From assembly GCF_014775655.1 (NCBI RefSeq), contig NZ_CP061274.1:1922001-1986000 (forward strand): a stretch of 64,000 nucleotides of DNA, written 5' to 3'. The stretch comes from Clavibacter zhangzhiyongii (GTDB lineage: Bacteria > Actinomycetota > Actinomycetes > Actinomycetales > Microbacteriaceae). The position numbers and the translations under genes are program-made. How positions within the stretch are numbered: the first letter of the stretch is position 1; each line of letters opens with the position of its first letter. The notes under the pieces were generated by a model. The model did not search any database, was not told where the DNA came from, and saw nothing but the letters and a program-made list of their open reading frames with translations. Below are positions 10,314 through 20,769 of this stretch, piece after piece.

Positions 10314-12074
10314 GTGACCACGTCGAAGAAGACCGACCTCAGGGACAACGTCGCCCGCATCCACGACCGCCCGAGCGCGCAGGTGCTCGTCATCGGCGGC
10401 GGCATCAACGGCATCGCGACGTTCCGCGACCTCGCGCTGCAGGGCGTCGACGTCGTGCTCGTCGAGCGCGCCGACTACGGCTCGGGCGCCTCGGCGGCCA
10501 GCTCGCACATGATCCACGGCGGCATCCGCTACCTCGAGAACGGCGAGTTCCGCCTCGTGCGCGAGTCCGTAGAGGAGCGCAACGGCCTCATCCGCATCGC
10601 GCCGCACTACGTGAAGCCGCTGCAGACGACCATGCCGATCTTCTCCACCTTCTCCGGCATCCTCAACGCGCCGCTGCGCATGCTCACCCACAAGCAGCGC
10701 TCCACCAAGGAGCGCGGCGCGCTCCTCATCAGCGTCGGCATGACGCTGTACGACTCCTTCTCGCGCGACGGCGGCTCGGTCCCCCGTCACCGCTTCCGCG
10801 TCGGCAAGGCGGCCCGCGAGGACATGCCCGCCCTCAACAAGGACGTCAAGTTCACCGGCACCTACTACGACGCATCCGTGCACGAGCCGGAGCGCCTCGC
10901 GCTCGACGTGCTCAAGGACGGCCTCGCCGCGGGCGAGCACGCCCGGAGCGCGAACTACCTCGAGGCCGTGGGCGTCGAGGACGGCGGCGTGAAGCTGCGC
11001 GACGTGATCTCGGGCACCGAGTTCGTCGTGAAGGCGGACGTCGTGGTCAACGCGTCGGGTCCCTGGACCGACCTCACGAACGACGCCATGGGCGGCGACA
11101 CGAAGTTCATGGGCGGCACCAAGGGCTCGCACATCGTCGTCGACAACGCCGAGCTGCTCGAGGCCACCAAGGGCCGCGAGATCTTCTTCGAGAACAACGA
11201 CGGCCGCATCGTCCTCATCTACCCCCTCAAGGGCCGCGTCCTCATCGGCACGACCGACATCGACGCCGACCCGCGCGAGCCGGCCGTGTGCACCGAGGAG
11301 GAGGTCGACTACTTCTTCGACCTCGTCAAGCACGTGTTCCCGCAGATCGAGCTGGGACGCGACCACATCGTGTACCGCTACTCGGGCATCCGCCCGCTGC
11401 CGCGCCACGAGGACACGGCGCCCGGCTTCGTCTCGCGCGACTACCGCATCGTCGAGACCGAGATCGCGGGCCTCCCCGACGCGAAGGTGCTGAGCCTCGT
11501 CGGCGGCAAGTGGACGACGTTCCGCGCGCTGTCCGCCCACCTCTCGACGGAGGCGACCACGCGCCTCGGCGTCGAGCGCTCGGTCGACACGACGGGCATG
11601 CCCATCGGCGGCGGCAAGGACTTCCCGTCCTCCAGCACGGCCCGCGCCCGCTGGATCGCCACGCAGGCGGCCCGCGCGGAGGGCATCGGCACCGAGCAGG
11701 TCGACCGCCTGCTCAACCGCTACGGCACGCGCGCCACGAGCGTCATCGACGTGCTCTCGGGCCAGCCCTCCACGCCGCTCGCGACCGACCCGCAGCTCAC
11801 GCGCGCCGAGATCGCGTACTTCGCCACGCACGAGGACGCGGTGCACCTCGCGGACGTGGTCCTGCGGCGCACGAACCTCGCGTTCGTCGGCGGGGTGACC
11901 CACGAGATGCTCGCGGAGATCGCGGACGTGCTGCAGGAGGCGCTCGGCTGGAGCGACGACGAGCGCGACGCCGAGATCCAGGACACCGTCGACACGCTGC
12001 TCACCCACCACGGCGTCGACGTGGGCGCCACGAAGGTCGCCGCGGACGCGACCGTCACGGAGTTCGCGAACTAG
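10314..12074 (+). CDS. glpD: Aerobic glycerol-3-phosphate dehydrogenase (FAD)
   Basis: Membrane-associated flavoenzyme that oxidises glycerol 3-phosphate to dihydroxyacetone phosphate and passes electrons to quinone. The 586-residue protein has the Rossmann dinucleotide motif VIGGGINGIA near residues 25-34, the flavin-contacting SSHMIHGGIRYLE block, the substrate region IIVLGTTD-like (VLIGTTDIDADP) and YSGIRPLPR, then a C-terminal DAO_C domain. It starts at a GTG with a purine-rich AGGAAGAAG upstream. It provides the second step after GlpK (17.2 kb). Confidence 0.94.
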   Translation: MTTSKKTDLRDNVARIHDRPSAQVLVIGGGINGIATFRDLALQGVDVVLVERADYGSGASAASSHMIHGGIRYLENGEFRLVRESVEERNGLIRIAPHYVKPLQTTMPIFSTFSGILNAPLRMLTHKQRSTKERGALLISVGMTLYDSFSRDGGSVPRHRFRVGKAAREDMPALNKDVKFTGTYYDASVHEPERLALDVLKDGLAAGEHARSANYLEAVGVEDGGVKLRDVISGTEFVVKADVVVNASGPWTDLTNDAMGGDTKFMGGTKGSHIVVDNAELLEATKGREIFFENNDGRIVLIYPLKGRVLIGTTDIDADPREPAVCTEEEVDYFFDLVKHVFPQIELGRDHIVYRYSGIRPLPRHEDTAPGFVSRDYRIVETEIAGLPDAKVLSLVGGKWTTFRALSAHLSTEATTRLGVERSVDTTGMPIGGGKDFPSSSTARARWIATQAARAEGIGTEQVDRLLNRYGTRATSVIDVLSGQPSTPLATDPQLTRAEIAYFATHEDAVHLADVVLRRTNLAFVGGVTHEMLAEIADVLQEALGWSDDERDAEIQDTVDTLLTHHGVDVGATKVAADATVTEFAN

Positions 12075-12105
12075 CGCGACGCACCGCGGATCCGATCCGC
12101 ACCCG

Positions 12106-12137
12106 GGAGGCCGGTCGCCCTGTGGCGGCCGGCCTCC
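12106..12137 (+). terminator. Hairpin after glpD
   Basis: A 14-bp stem with one G-U pair (12106-12119 with 12124-12137) and a 4-nt loop, 31 nt after the glpD stop. There is no U-tract, as for most hairpins here. Confidence 0.6.
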
Positions 12138-12188
12138 TCGCGTGCTGCCGCTCGCGCATCCCGGGCGCCCGCTGTCAGGCGACGGGGC

Positions 12189-12194
12189 TACGTT
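12189..12194 (+). promoter_or_regulatory. -10 element for leaderless gpx
   Basis: TACGTT ends 6 nt before the ATG at 12201 and no Shine-Dalgarno is present, so the transcript probably begins at the start codon. Confidence 0.5.
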
Positions 12195-12200
12195 CGGGCC

Positions 12201-12692
12201 ATGACCCATCCCCGGCTCGACCCGATCCCGCTGACCACGCTCCAGGGCGAGCAGACCACCTTCGGCGCCTACGCCGACAAGGTGGTGCTCGTCGTCAACG
12301 TCGCCTCGCGCTGCGGGCTCGCGCCCCAGTACGAGAAGCTCGAGCAGCTGCAGCGCACCTACGGGGAGCGCGGCTTCACCGTGATCGGCTTCCCGAGCAA
12401 CCAGTTCCTGCAGGAGCTCGGGTCCGCGGAGGCCATCGACGAGTACTGCTCCACCACGTGGGGCGTCACCTTCCCGATGATGGAGAAGGTCAAGGTCAAC
12501 GGGCGTTCCGCCCACCCCGTCTACGCGGAGCTGACGCAGACGCCGGACGACGACGGTAAGGCCGGGCGGGTGAAGTGGAACTTCGAGAAGTTCGTCGTGA
12601 CACCGTCGGGCGCCGTGCACCGCTTCCGGCCCACGGTGGAGCCGGACGCGCCCGAGATCGTCGCGCTGATCGAGGCCGAGCTGCCCGGCTGA
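12201..12692 (+). CDS. Glutathione peroxidase-family thiol peroxidase
   Basis: A 163-residue GPx-fold peroxidase that reduces peroxides. The active-site motif NVASRCGLAPQY carries cysteine in place of selenocysteine (about C38), with GFPSNQFLQE (catalytic Gln, Asn) and VKWNFEKFVV following. Family members in organisms without glutathione usually take electrons from thioredoxin, which is the likely case here because actinobacteria use mycothiol. The start is an ATG that appears leaderless. It is a single-gene unit between glpD and a convergent DinB-like gene. Confidence 0.9.
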   Translation: MTHPRLDPIPLTTLQGEQTTFGAYADKVVLVVNVASRCGLAPQYEKLEQLQRTYGERGFTVIGFPSNQFLQELGSAEAIDEYCSTTWGVTFPMMEKVKVNGRSAHPVYAELTQTPDDDGKAGRVKWNFEKFVVTPSGAVHRFRPTVEPDAPEIVALIEAELPG

Positions 12693-12728
12693 TCCGCGAG
12701 CGCCGCGCGCCGCGCACGGCCCGTCCGC

Positions 12729-13244
12729 TCAGCCGCGGCGCGCGACGAGGCCCGCGAGGTAGGACGCCTGCCCGGCGTGCTGCAGGTCGTCGGAGAGGAC
12801 GCTGACGAGCCGGGCGGCGAGGGTCACGGGCGGGTTCCACGCCTCGTCGACGACCCGGTCCAGCTCGGAGTCGTCGAGGCCCGCGAGGTAGGCGAGCGTC
12901 GCGGCCTGCACCGCGTCGAGGTAGCCGAGGAGCAGCTCCGCGGTTGCCCCCGCGAGCGCGGCGACGTCCTCCGAGGTCTGGCCGTAGCCCGTCGCGGCGT
13001 CCTCGAACGGCAGGGCGAAGCGCTCCGCCCAGCCGCCGGTCGTCCAGGCCTGCTCGGCACCCGCGACGTCGGCGACCTGCGCGTCCTGGACCCGGGCGAG
13101 GTGCCAGACGAGCCAGCCGACGGAGTTGGCCTCGGGATCCGGTCGGTGCGCCAGGTCGTCGGCGTCGAGCCCCTCGACGGCGTCGTGCACGATCCCGGCG
13201 ATGCGCCCGTAGGCGTCGATGAGCAGGTCGGTGGCGGGGGTCAT
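12729..13244 (-). CDS. DinB/DUF664-family protein
   Basis: A 171-residue four-helix-bundle protein of the DinB superfamily, whose members include mycothiol- and bacillithiol-dependent thiol transferases and metal enzymes. Likely metal-ligand histidines are in SVGWLVWHLARVQD (about H49) and DDLQHAGQASYLAG (about H157). The substrate cannot be read from sequence. It converges on gpx and is divergent from the YchJ-like gene, with an 86-bp spacer. Confidence 0.8.
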   Translation of the reverse strand: MTPATDLLIDAYGRIAGIVHDAVEGLDADDLAHRPDPEANSVGWLVWHLARVQDAQVADVAGAEQAWTTGGWAERFALPFEDAATGYGQTSEDVAALAGATAELLLGYLDAVQAATLAYLAGLDDSELDRVVDEAWNPPVTLAARLVSVLSDDLQHAGQASYLAGLVARRG

Positions 13245-13330
13245 GGGTCTCCTCGGGTCGGCGGCGGTGCGGGCAGGGGGACGACCGCCCCTCCATCCTG
13301 CTCCGCGCGCGGGCGTGGGAGGCTCGGGGG

Positions 13331-13747
13331 ATGACGCGCCTCTCCCCCGCCGCCCCGTGGTCGACGCCCGACGACGACGCCTGGTGCCCGTGCACGAGCG
13401 GCGACCCCTACGGCGCGTGCTGCGCGCCGATCCACCGCCGTGACGTCCCGGCGCCCACGGCCGAGCGCCTGATGCGGTCGCGGTTCTCGGCCTACGCGCG
13501 CGGCGACGCGACGCACCTCGCGCGCACGTGGGATCCCTCGACGCGGCCGGAGGGGATCGACCTCGACCCCTCCGTGCGGTGGTTCCGCCTCACGATCCTC
13601 CGCACCTCCCTCGGCGGCCCGGCGGACGCCACGGGCGTCGTCGAGTTCGAGGCCGCGTTCCGGCACGAGGGCGCACAAGGCAGCCAGCGCGAGGCCAGCC
13701 GCTTCGCCCGGCACGCGGGGTCCTGGGTCTACCTCGACGCGATGTGA
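13331..13747 (+). CDS. YchJ/UPF0225-family protein
   Basis: A 138-residue protein of the YchJ family, unknown in function. It has an SEC-C-like zinc-binding cluster CPCTSGDPYGACC near residues 19-31, the family's LMRSRFSAYARGD stretch near 47-59, and a NTF2-like fold region after it (VRWFRLTILRTS). GGGAGG lies 8 nt before the ATG. The conserved second C-terminal SEC-C motif of longer SecA-linked proteins is absent. Confidence 0.82.
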   Translation: MTRLSPAAPWSTPDDDAWCPCTSGDPYGACCAPIHRRDVPAPTAERLMRSRFSAYARGDATHLARTWDPSTRPEGIDLDPSVRWFRLTILRTSLGGPADATGVVEFEAAFRHEGAQGSQREASRFARHAGSWVYLDAM

Positions 13748-13766
13748 CCGGTGCGGGGCGCCGCGC

Positions 13767-14521
<755 letters not shown>

Positions 14522-14525
<4 letters not shown>

Positions 14526-15175
14526 GACGCGGCCGCCTCGGCGTCGCGGGCGGTGGTGGCGGCCGCGCGGAGGATCAGCGCGGACGACTGCGCACCCGGA
14601 TCCCGGTGGCCGATGGCCCGGTCGCCGAGGTACGAGGCTCGGCCCTTGCGCGCCACCAGCGGCTCGGTGTCCGCGGCCCCGCGCTCGGCGGCGTCCGCGG
14701 CGGCCGCGAGCGCGTCGGCGGCGCCGGATCCCGCGTCGGCGGCGGCACGCGCGGCCTCGGCCGCGGGACCCCACGCGTCGACCATGGTCTTCTCGCCGCG
14801 CTCGGCCTTGCCGCGCAGCACGATGCCGCCGACCGCCGCCTCGAGGAGGTCGCCGATCGCGGCGGCGTCGAGCTCGGCGCGGCCGGCCACCGCAGCGGAC
14901 GCCTTCAGGTACGCGGTGCCGAGCAGCGGCCCGGAGGCGCCGCCGACGGTGGAGATCAGCGTGGTGGCGACGGTCTTGAGCACGTCAGCCGGCGATGCGT
15001 CGTCCGCGATGCCCGCGAGCTTCCCCGCGACGGCGCTGAAGCCCCGGTCGAGGTTCTCGCCGTGGTCGCCGTCCCCGATCTCGCGGTCGAGGGCGATGAG
15101 CTCCGCCCGGTGGTCGGCGACGACGCGCGCCGCCTCCGCGGTCCAGGCCGTGGCCCAGCTGGTCCCGAGTGCCAT
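14522..15175 (-). CDS. dhaL: Dihydroxyacetone kinase ADP-binding subunit DhaL
   Basis: The 217-residue nucleotide-carrying subunit of PTS-dependent dihydroxyacetone kinase. ADP stays bound and is rephosphorylated by DhaM. The DREIGDGDHGENLDRGF motif near residues 30-46 supplies the Mg-coordinating aspartates, and TVGGASGPLLGTAY near 77-90 and GDRAIGHRDPGAQSS near 188-202 complete the nucleotide site. The gene starts 4 nt after the dhaK stop and is translationally coupled to dhaM. Confidence 0.94.
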
Positions 15176-15179
15176 CCGA

Positions 15180-16181
15180 CTACCTCCCCCACCGCAGGGC
15201 GGCGGTCTGCACGGGCGAGTCCCACAGCTCGATGAGCTCGTCGTCGAGCTGCAGCACCGTGAGGGACAGGCCCTCCATGTCGAGGGCCGTGACGTAGTCT
15301 CCCACGAGGCTCCTCGCGACGGTCAGGCCGGCCTCCTCGAGCACGGCGGCCGCGCGCCGGTACGCGATGTGGAGCTCGGACAGCGGCGTCGCCCCCATCC
15401 CGTTCACGAGCAGCAGCACGCGGCTCCCGGCGGGCGCGGCCAGGTCCTCGAGCACGGGGTCGAGCAGGCGGTCCACGATGGCGTCCACCGGCTCGAGCGG
15501 CAGGGTGGCGCGTCCGGGCTCGCCGTGGATCCCGATGCCGATCTCCATCTCGTCGTCCCCGAGCGCGAAGCTCGGCTCCCCCGCGTGCGGGACCGTGCAG
15601 GCGCGGATCGCGACGCCCATGCTGCGGACCCGCGCGACGACGCGCTCGGCGATCCCCGCGACGGCGTCGAGGTCGTCCCCGCGCTCGGCGGCGGCCCCCG
15701 CGATCCGCTCCACCAGCACCGTGCCGGCCACGCCGCGGCGGCCGGCCGTGTAGAGCGAGTCGGTGACGGCGACGTCGTCGTCGACCAGGACCGTGCGCAC
15801 CCGGACGCCCTCCGCCTCGGCGAGCTCGGCGGCCGTCTCGAAGTTGAGGACGTCGCCCGTGTAGTTCTTCACGATGTGCAGCACGCCGGCTCCGGCGTCC
15901 ACCGCGAGCGTGGCGGCGACGATCGGATCCGGCGTCGGGCTCGTGAACACGGGACCCGGCACCGCGGCGTCGAGCATGCCGTGTCCGACGAAGCCCGCGT
16001 GCAGCGGCTCGTGCCCGCTGCCGCCGCCGCTGACGAGGGCGACGCGCCCGGGTCGGGTCGGCTCCGCGCGTCGCACGTACAGCGGGTCGGCGCTCAGGGA
16101 CACCAGGTCGGCGTGCGCGGCGGCGAAGCCGGCGACGGCCTCCTCGGCGACGGTCCTCGGGTCGTTGATCAGCTTCTTCAT
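15180..16181 (-). CDS. dhaK: Dihydroxyacetone kinase substrate-binding subunit DhaK
   Basis: Binds dihydroxyacetone covalently through a histidine and receives phosphate from DhaL. The 333-residue protein starts MKKLINDPRTVAEEAVAGFA, and shows VSGGGSGHEPLHAGFVG, VKNYTGDVLNFE and the histidine region EIGIGIHGEPGR (about residue 220). The ATG at 16181 follows a GAGG Shine-Dalgarno. Operon order dhaK-dhaL-dhaM. A TATGTT hexamer on the minus strand near 16284 could be its -10. Confidence 0.94.
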   Translation of the reverse strand: MKKLINDPRTVAEEAVAGFAAAHADLVSLSADPLYVRRAEPTRPGRVALVSGGGSGHEPLHAGFVGHGMLDAAVPGPVFTSPTPDPIVAATLAVDAGAGVLHIVKNYTGDVLNFETAAELAEAEGVRVRTVLVDDDVAVTDSLYTAGRRGVAGTVLVERIAGAAAERGDDLDAVAGIAERVVARVRSMGVAIRACTVPHAGEPSFALGDDEMEIGIGIHGEPGRATLPLEPVDAIVDRLLDPVLEDLAAPAGSRVLLLVNGMGATPLSELHIAYRRAAAVLEEAGLTVARSLVGDYVTALDMEGLSLTVLQLDDELIELWDSPVQTAALRWGR

Positions 16182-16406
16182 GCCGGCTCCTCGCGGGTCG
16201 CGGGCGGCACGCGGGCCGCCGGGCCTCCGAGCCGGATCGAGGTCGGGACTCGGTCGGCGGCGACTCGGGTACGCGCCCAACATACGCCCGCAGGGCATCG
16301 CGGGACAGAGCAGTGCGCGCCGCGCGGCGGGAGGGCATCCGCGTCGCGAAGCGGCCTGCCGCGGCCGGGACGGCGCGCACCCCGGCACTACATTGGAGGG
16401 ACCGCG
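16182..16406. promoter_or_regulatory. Divergent dhaK / glpF control region
   Basis: A 225-bp spacer with no gene. Candidate -10 elements are TATGTT (minus, near 16284-16279) for dhaK and TACATT (plus, 16389-16394) for glpF. No inverted repeat matching the palindrome near glpD was seen. Confidence 0.4.
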
Positions 16407-17213
16407 ATGACGCGGCAGAGGTCGCCCCCGCGCCTCGACGAACGATCGGAGCACCACGTAGTGGATCTTGGAGTCATTTTCCTGTCGGAGACGGTGGGCA
16501 CCGCCCTCCTCGTCCTGTTGGGATGCGGAGTCGTGGCGAACGTCGCGCTCGTCAAGTCGAAGGGGCTCGCCGGCGGCACCCTGATGGTGAACTTCGGCTG
16601 GGGCCTCGCGGTCTTCGCCGGCGTCACCGTGTCGTACGCGTCCGGCGCCCATCTCAACCCGGCCGTGACGCTGGGCCTCCTGGCCGCGGGCAAGGTCGAG
16701 GACCCCGCGAGCGTCCCCGTCTACATCCTCGCCCAGATGGTCGGCGCGATCATCGGAGCCGTCTTCTGCTGGCTCGCCTACAAGCAGCACTTCGACGAGG
16801 AGCCCGACGCGGCCACCAAGCTCGGCGTGTTCTCGACCGGCCCGTCCATCCGCAACTACGGCTGGAACCTCGTCACGGAGATCATCGGCACCTTCGTCCT
16901 GGTGATCGTGATCCTCGGCTTCAGCCTCGCGAACAACCCCGACGCCGACGCGTCCACCCCGGCCGGCCTGTCGGCGCTCGGCGCGATCCCCGTCGCCCTC
17001 CTCGTGGTGGGCATCGGCGCCTCCCTCGGCGGCCCGACCGGCTACGCCATCAACCCGGCCCGCGACCTCGGCCCCCGCATCGCGCACGCGATCCTGCCCA
17101 TCAAGGGCAAGGGCCCGAGCGACTGGTCCTACGCCTGGGTCCCCGTCGTGGGCCCCGCCATCGGCGGCGTGCTCGCCGGCCTCGCGTCCTACGCGCTGCT
17201 CCCCATCCTCTAG
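16407..17213 (+). CDS. glpF: Glycerol uptake facilitator (aquaglyceroporin)
   Basis: MIP-family channel that lets glycerol diffuse across the membrane. The 268-residue protein has six membrane helices and both NPA half-helix motifs: HLNPAVTLG and AINPARDLGPR, where the Asp after NPAR is the glycerol-channel signature. The ATG at 16407 has GGAGGG upstream. GlpK follows after 30 nt, so uptake and trapping are made together. Confidence 0.94.
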   Translation: MTRQRSPPRLDERSEHHVVDLGVIFLSETVGTALLVLLGCGVVANVALVKSKGLAGGTLMVNFGWGLAVFAGVTVSYASGAHLNPAVTLGLLAAGKVEDPASVPVYILAQMVGAIIGAVFCWLAYKQHFDEEPDAATKLGVFSTGPSIRNYGWNLVTEIIGTFVLVIVILGFSLANNPDADASTPAGLSALGAIPVALLVVGIGASLGGPTGYAINPARDLGPRIAHAILPIKGKGPSDWSYAWVPVVGPAIGGVLAGLASYALLPIL

Positions 17214-17243
17214 ACCCCCACGACCCCCAGAAGGAGAGACCAC

Positions 17244-18761
17244 ATGAGCGAGAAGTACATCGTCGCCATCGACCAGGGCACCACCAGCACGCGCGCCATC
17301 GTCTTCGACCACAGCGGATCCATCGTGTCCGTCGGCCAGCTCGAGCACGAGCAGATCTTCCCCCGCGCGGGGTGGGTCGAGCACGACCCGATGGAGATCT
17401 GGCGCAACACCCGCGAGGTCATCGGCCAGGCGCTGTCCAAGGCCGACATCACGCGCCACGACGTCGAGGCCGTGGGCATCACCAACCAGCGCGAGACCGC
17501 CGTCGTGTGGGACCGCACGACCGGCAAGCCCGTCTACAACGCCATCGTCTGGCAGGACACCCGCACCCAGAAGATCGTCGACCGCCTGGCGGCCGACGGC
17601 GGCGTCGAGCGGTTCAAGCCCACCGTCGGGCTCCCGCTGGCCACCTACTTCTCCGGCACGAAGATCGTCTGGATCCTCGAGAACGTCGAGGGCGCGCGCG
17701 AGAAGGCCGAGGCCGGCGAGCTGATGTTCGGCACGACCGACACCTGGGTCCTCTGGAACCTCACGGGCGGCACCGACGGCGGCGTCCACGTCACGGACGT
17801 GACCAACGCGTCCCGCACGCTCTTCATGGACCTCGAGACGCTCCAGTGGGACGACGAGATCCTGAAGGCGTTCGACGTGCCGCGCTCGATGCTCCCCGAG
17901 ATCAAGAGCTCCTCCGAGGTCTACGGCCAGGTCGAGTCCTCCAGCCTCCTGCGCGAGGTGCCCATCGCGGGCATCCTGGGCGACCAGCAGGCGGCCACGT
18001 TCGGCCAGGCCGCCTTCGACCAGGGCGAGTCGAAGAACACGTACGGCACCGGCAACTTCCTGATCTTCAACACCGGCACCGACATCATCCACTCGCAGAA
18101 CGGCCTCCTCACGACGCTCGGCTACAAGCTGGGCGACGCGGAGCCGCACTACGCGCTCGAGGGATCCATCGCCGTCACGGGCTCGCTCGTGCAGTGGATG
18201 CGCGACAACCTCGGCCTCGTGTCGAGCGCCGCGGAGATCGAGACCCTCGCCGCCACGGTCGAGGACAACGGCGGCGTGTACTTCGTGCCGGCGTTCTCGG
18301 GCCTCTTCGCGCCGTACTGGCGGTCCGACGCGCGCGGCGCCCTCGTCGGCCTCACGCGGTTCGTGAACAAGGGCCACATCGCCCGCGCGGCCCTGGAGGC
18401 CACGGCCTTCCAGACGCGCGAGGTGCTGGACGCGGTCAACGCCGACTCGGGCGTCGACCTCACGGAGCTCAAGGTGGACGGCGGCATGATCGCCAACAAC
18501 CTGCTCATGCAGTTCCAGGCCGACATCCTCGGCGTCCCCGTCGTCCGCCCCGTCGTCGCGGAGACCACCGCGCTCGGCGCCGCGTACGCCGCCGGCCTCG
18601 CGGTCGGGTTCTGGAAGGACCTCGACGACCTGCGCAGCAACTGGCAGGAGGACAGCCGCTGGACGCCCGACATGGACGACGCCGAGCGCGAGCGCCAGCT
18701 GCGCCTCTGGAAGAAGGCCGTCACGAAGACCTTCGACTGGGTCGACGACGACGTGCAGTAG
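17244..18761 (+). CDS. glpK: Glycerol kinase
   Basis: FGGY-family kinase that phosphorylates glycerol with ATP to glycerol 3-phosphate, the substrate of GlpD. The 505-residue protein begins with the phosphate-1 motif [15 protein letters not shown], contains [14 protein letters not shown], the glycerol-binding Arg/Glu/Asp region, and the C-terminal adenosine motif [22 protein letters not shown] lies upstream of the ATG. It ends just before a strong hairpin. Confidence 0.97.
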   Translation: MSEKYIVAIDQGTTSTRAIVFDHSGSIVSVGQLEHEQIFPRAGWVEHDPMEIWRNTREVIGQALSKADITRHDVEAVGITNQRETAVVWDRTTGKPVYNAIVWQDTRTQKIVDRLAADGGVERFKPTVGLPLATYFSGTKIVWILENVEGAREKAEAGELMFGTTDTWVLWNLTGGTDGGVHVTDVTNASRTLFMDLETLQWDDEILKAFDVPRSMLPEIKSSSEVYGQVESSSLLREVPIAGILGDQQAATFGQAAFDQGESKNTYGTGNFLIFNTGTDIIHSQNGLLTTLGYKLGDAEPHYALEGSIAVTGSLVQWMRDNLGLVSSAAEIETLAATVEDNGGVYFVPAFSGLFAPYWRSDARGALVGLTRFVNKGHIARAALEATAFQTREVLDAVNADSGVDLTELKVDGGMIANNLLMQFQADILGVPVVRPVVAETTALGAAYAAGLAVGFWKDLDDLRSNWQEDSRWTPDMDDAERERQLRLWKKAVTKTFDWVDDDVQ

Positions 18762-18778
18762 TCCGCACCCGCACGATC

Positions 18779-18813
18779 CGCACGCTCCGTCGCCCTCGGT
18801 GACGGGGCGTGCG
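18779..18813 (+). terminator. Terminator after glpFK
   Basis: A 13-bp stem with one G-U pair (18779-18791 with 18801-18813) and a 9-nt loop, 17 nt after the glpK stop. Convergent with the SRAP gene, which ends at 18831. Confidence 0.65.
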
Positions 18814-18830
18814 GTGCGTCCGGGCGATCG

Positions 18831-19577
18831 TCAGATCAGCGTCGGCTGCCCGTCGTCCGCGGGGACGTCGTCGACGGGCGCGACCAGGTCGGGGCCGTCG
18901 TTGCGCACGCTGTTGACGCGCGTCGACACCCGCCGCGGCACGAGGTGCGGCTCCGGCAGGGATCCGAGCAGGTGCCGCACGTCGTCCACGGCGGTCGTGC
19001 CCGCGTCCAGCCAGTCGTCCAGGCGGTCCGCCGGGACGATCACCGGGGTGCGGTCGTGGATGTGCCCCAACGCGTCGCTCGCGGCCGAGGTGATGATGGC
19101 GAGGCTCCGGAGCCACGCGCCGGGCTCGCCCTCCGCGACCCGCGGGTCCCGCCAGTGCTCGTAGACGGCGGCGAAGGCCAGCGGGCCCTCGTCCGCGCCG
19201 TGCAGGTAGACCGGCTGCTTCCCGCTCGCGGTGACCTGCCACTCGTAGTAGCCGTCGGCCGGCACGACGGCGCGACGCGTGAGAACCGCCGTGCGGAAGG
19301 TCGGCTTCTCCGTCACCGTCTCGACGCGGGCGTTGATGAGCGGCGGACCCTGGAGGGACTTCGCCCACGGCGGGACGATCCCCCATCGCGCAGCGGTCAG
19401 CACGCGTCGGGCCTCGCCCTCCGGGTCGTCGCGCGGCCGTCGGTCGGCGACCATCCGGACCGTCGTCGTCGGGGCGACGTTCCACGAGGGCGGCGGATCC
19501 TCGCCCTCGACGTCGTCGACCGACCAGTCGCCGACGAGGTCGCCCGTCGCCCGCGCCACCACGAATCTCCCGCACAT
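18831..19577 (-). CDS. SOS response-associated peptidase-like protein (SRAP/YedK)
   Basis: SRAP proteins crosslink to abasic sites in single-stranded DNA through the N-terminal cysteine and protect them. The 248-residue protein starts MCGRF, giving the catalytic Cys2 after Met removal. INARVETVTEKPTFR carries the conserved Asn/Arg/Glu, and HIHDRTPVIVP the active-site histidine. VVPADGYYEW is also conserved. The ATG at 19577 is fixed by the required MCGR start. Single gene, convergent with glpK. Confidence 0.93.
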   Translation of the reverse strand: MCGRFVVARATGDLVGDWSVDDVEGEDPPPSWNVAPTTTVRMVADRRPRDDPEGEARRVLTAARWGIVPPWAKSLQGPPLINARVETVTEKPTFRTAVLTRRAVVPADGYYEWQVTASGKQPVYLHGADEGPLAFAAVYEHWRDPRVAEGEPGAWLRSLAIITSAASDALGHIHDRTPVIVPADRLDDWLDAGTTAVDDVRHLLGSLPEPHLVPRRVSTRVNSVRNDGPDLVAPVDDVPADDGQPTLI

Positions 19578-19625
19578 GCGCCCATCATCCCCCGCACCCG
19601 CGACGACGGCCGGAGCGCCCGGGCA

Positions 19626-20681
19626 TCAGGAGCGGGTGGCGGTGGCCCACTCCTCGAGCTTGGCTGCCGCGCGGCCCGAGTCGACGGCGTCCGCGGCGAC
19701 GAGCAGCTTCTCGCGGAGACGACGTGCCATGGGCTGCTGCACCCGGGTCGGGTCGTCCATCAGGTCGAAGGCCTCGAGCCCCGCCGCGGCGTTGAGCAGC
19801 ACGACGTCGCGCTGCGGTCCGCGATCGCCGGCCAGCACCCGCCGGATGACGTCGGCGTTCTGCTCCGGCCCCTCGCCGAGCAGCGCCTCGATGGGCGCGC
19901 GCGGGATCCCGAGCTCGAGCGGGTCGAGGTCGTGCTCGGTGACCGCGCCGCGGCTGACCTCCCAGATGTGGCTGTGGCCCGTGGTCGTGAGCTTGTCGAT
20001 GCCGTCGTCGCCGCGGTACACGAGCGCCGTCGCCCCCCTGGTGCGGAACACGCCCACCATGAGCGGCACGCGGGCGAGGTCGGCGACGCCCACCGCCGAC
20101 GCCTCCGGACGCGCGGGGTTGCAGAGCGGCCCGAGCACGTTGAAGAGCGTCGAGATGCCGAGCTCCTGCCGGGTGGCGGACGCATGGCGGAAGCCGGGGT
20201 GGAACATCGCGGCGTGCGCGTACGTGATCCCGGTCTCGCGCAGCACCGCGGCCACGCGCTCCGGGGGGATGGAGAGGTCGACGCCGAGGGCAGTGAGCAC
20301 GTCCGAGGCGCCGGACGACGAGCTGGCCGCGCGGTTGCCGTGCTTGATCACCGGGACGCCCGTGGCGGCCGCGATGACGGAGGCGACCGAGGAGATGTTG
20401 AGGACGGCGCCGTAAGGGTCGCCTCCCGTGCCCACGATGTCGAGCGCGCGCGGGTCGGCGTCGAGCGGCACGGCGTCCTCGAGGACGGCGTCGCGGAACC
20501 CGACGATCTCGTCGACCGTCTCGCCGGAGGCGCGCAGGGCCACCAGCAGGCCGCCCAGCTGCGCGGATGTGGCCTCCCCGCGCATCACCTGGCGCATGGC
20601 CCAGGTGGACTCCGCGACCGACAGGTGCCGCCCCTCGATCAGGGTCGTGATGAGCGCGGGCCAGGTGGGGGCGGAGGGCAT
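19626..20681 (-). CDS. trpD: Anthranilate phosphoribosyltransferase
   Basis: Second step of tryptophan synthesis: joins anthranilate and PRPP. The 351-residue protein shows the PRPP motif [11 protein letters not shown] near residues 81-91, [15 protein letters not shown] near 113-127, and the conserved [11 protein letters not shown] region. It stands alone, away from other trp genes, and beside ctaE, as in mycobacteria. The ATG at 20681 lies 7 nt after a TAGGCT -10, with no Shine-Dalgarno, so the mRNA is likely leaderless. Confidence 0.95.
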   Translation of the reverse strand: MPSAPTWPALITTLIEGRHLSVAESTWAMRQVMRGEATSAQLGGLLVALRASGETVDEIVGFRDAVLEDAVPLDADPRALDIVGTGGDPYGAVLNISSVASVIAAATGVPVIKHGNRAASSSSGASDVLTALGVDLSIPPERVAAVLRETGITYAHAAMFHPGFRHASATRQELGISTLFNVLGPLCNPARPEASAVGVADLARVPLMVGVFRTRGATALVYRGDDGIDKLTTTGHSHIWEVSRGAVTEHDLDPLELGIPRAPIEALLGEGPEQNADVIRRVLAGDRGPQRDVVLLNAAAGLEAFDLMDDPTRVQQPMARRLREKLLVAADAVDSGRAAAKLEEWATATRS

Positions 20682-20688
20682 GCGGATC

Positions 20689-20762
20689 AGCCTAACGAGA
20701 GGCTGGACGCGATCTCACGGGCGGCCCGGGTGGGCGTCGGCGTCGTCGGCCTGGGACATAAT
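20689..20762. promoter_or_regulatory. Divergent leaderless promoters of trpD and ctaE
   Basis: On minus, TAGGCT (20694-20689) is 7 nt before the trpD ATG. On plus, CATAAT (20757-20762) is 7 nt before the ctaE GTG. Neither has a clear -35. The whole 88-bp spacer therefore serves both genes. Confidence 0.6.
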
Positions 20763-20769
20763 GGAACCT

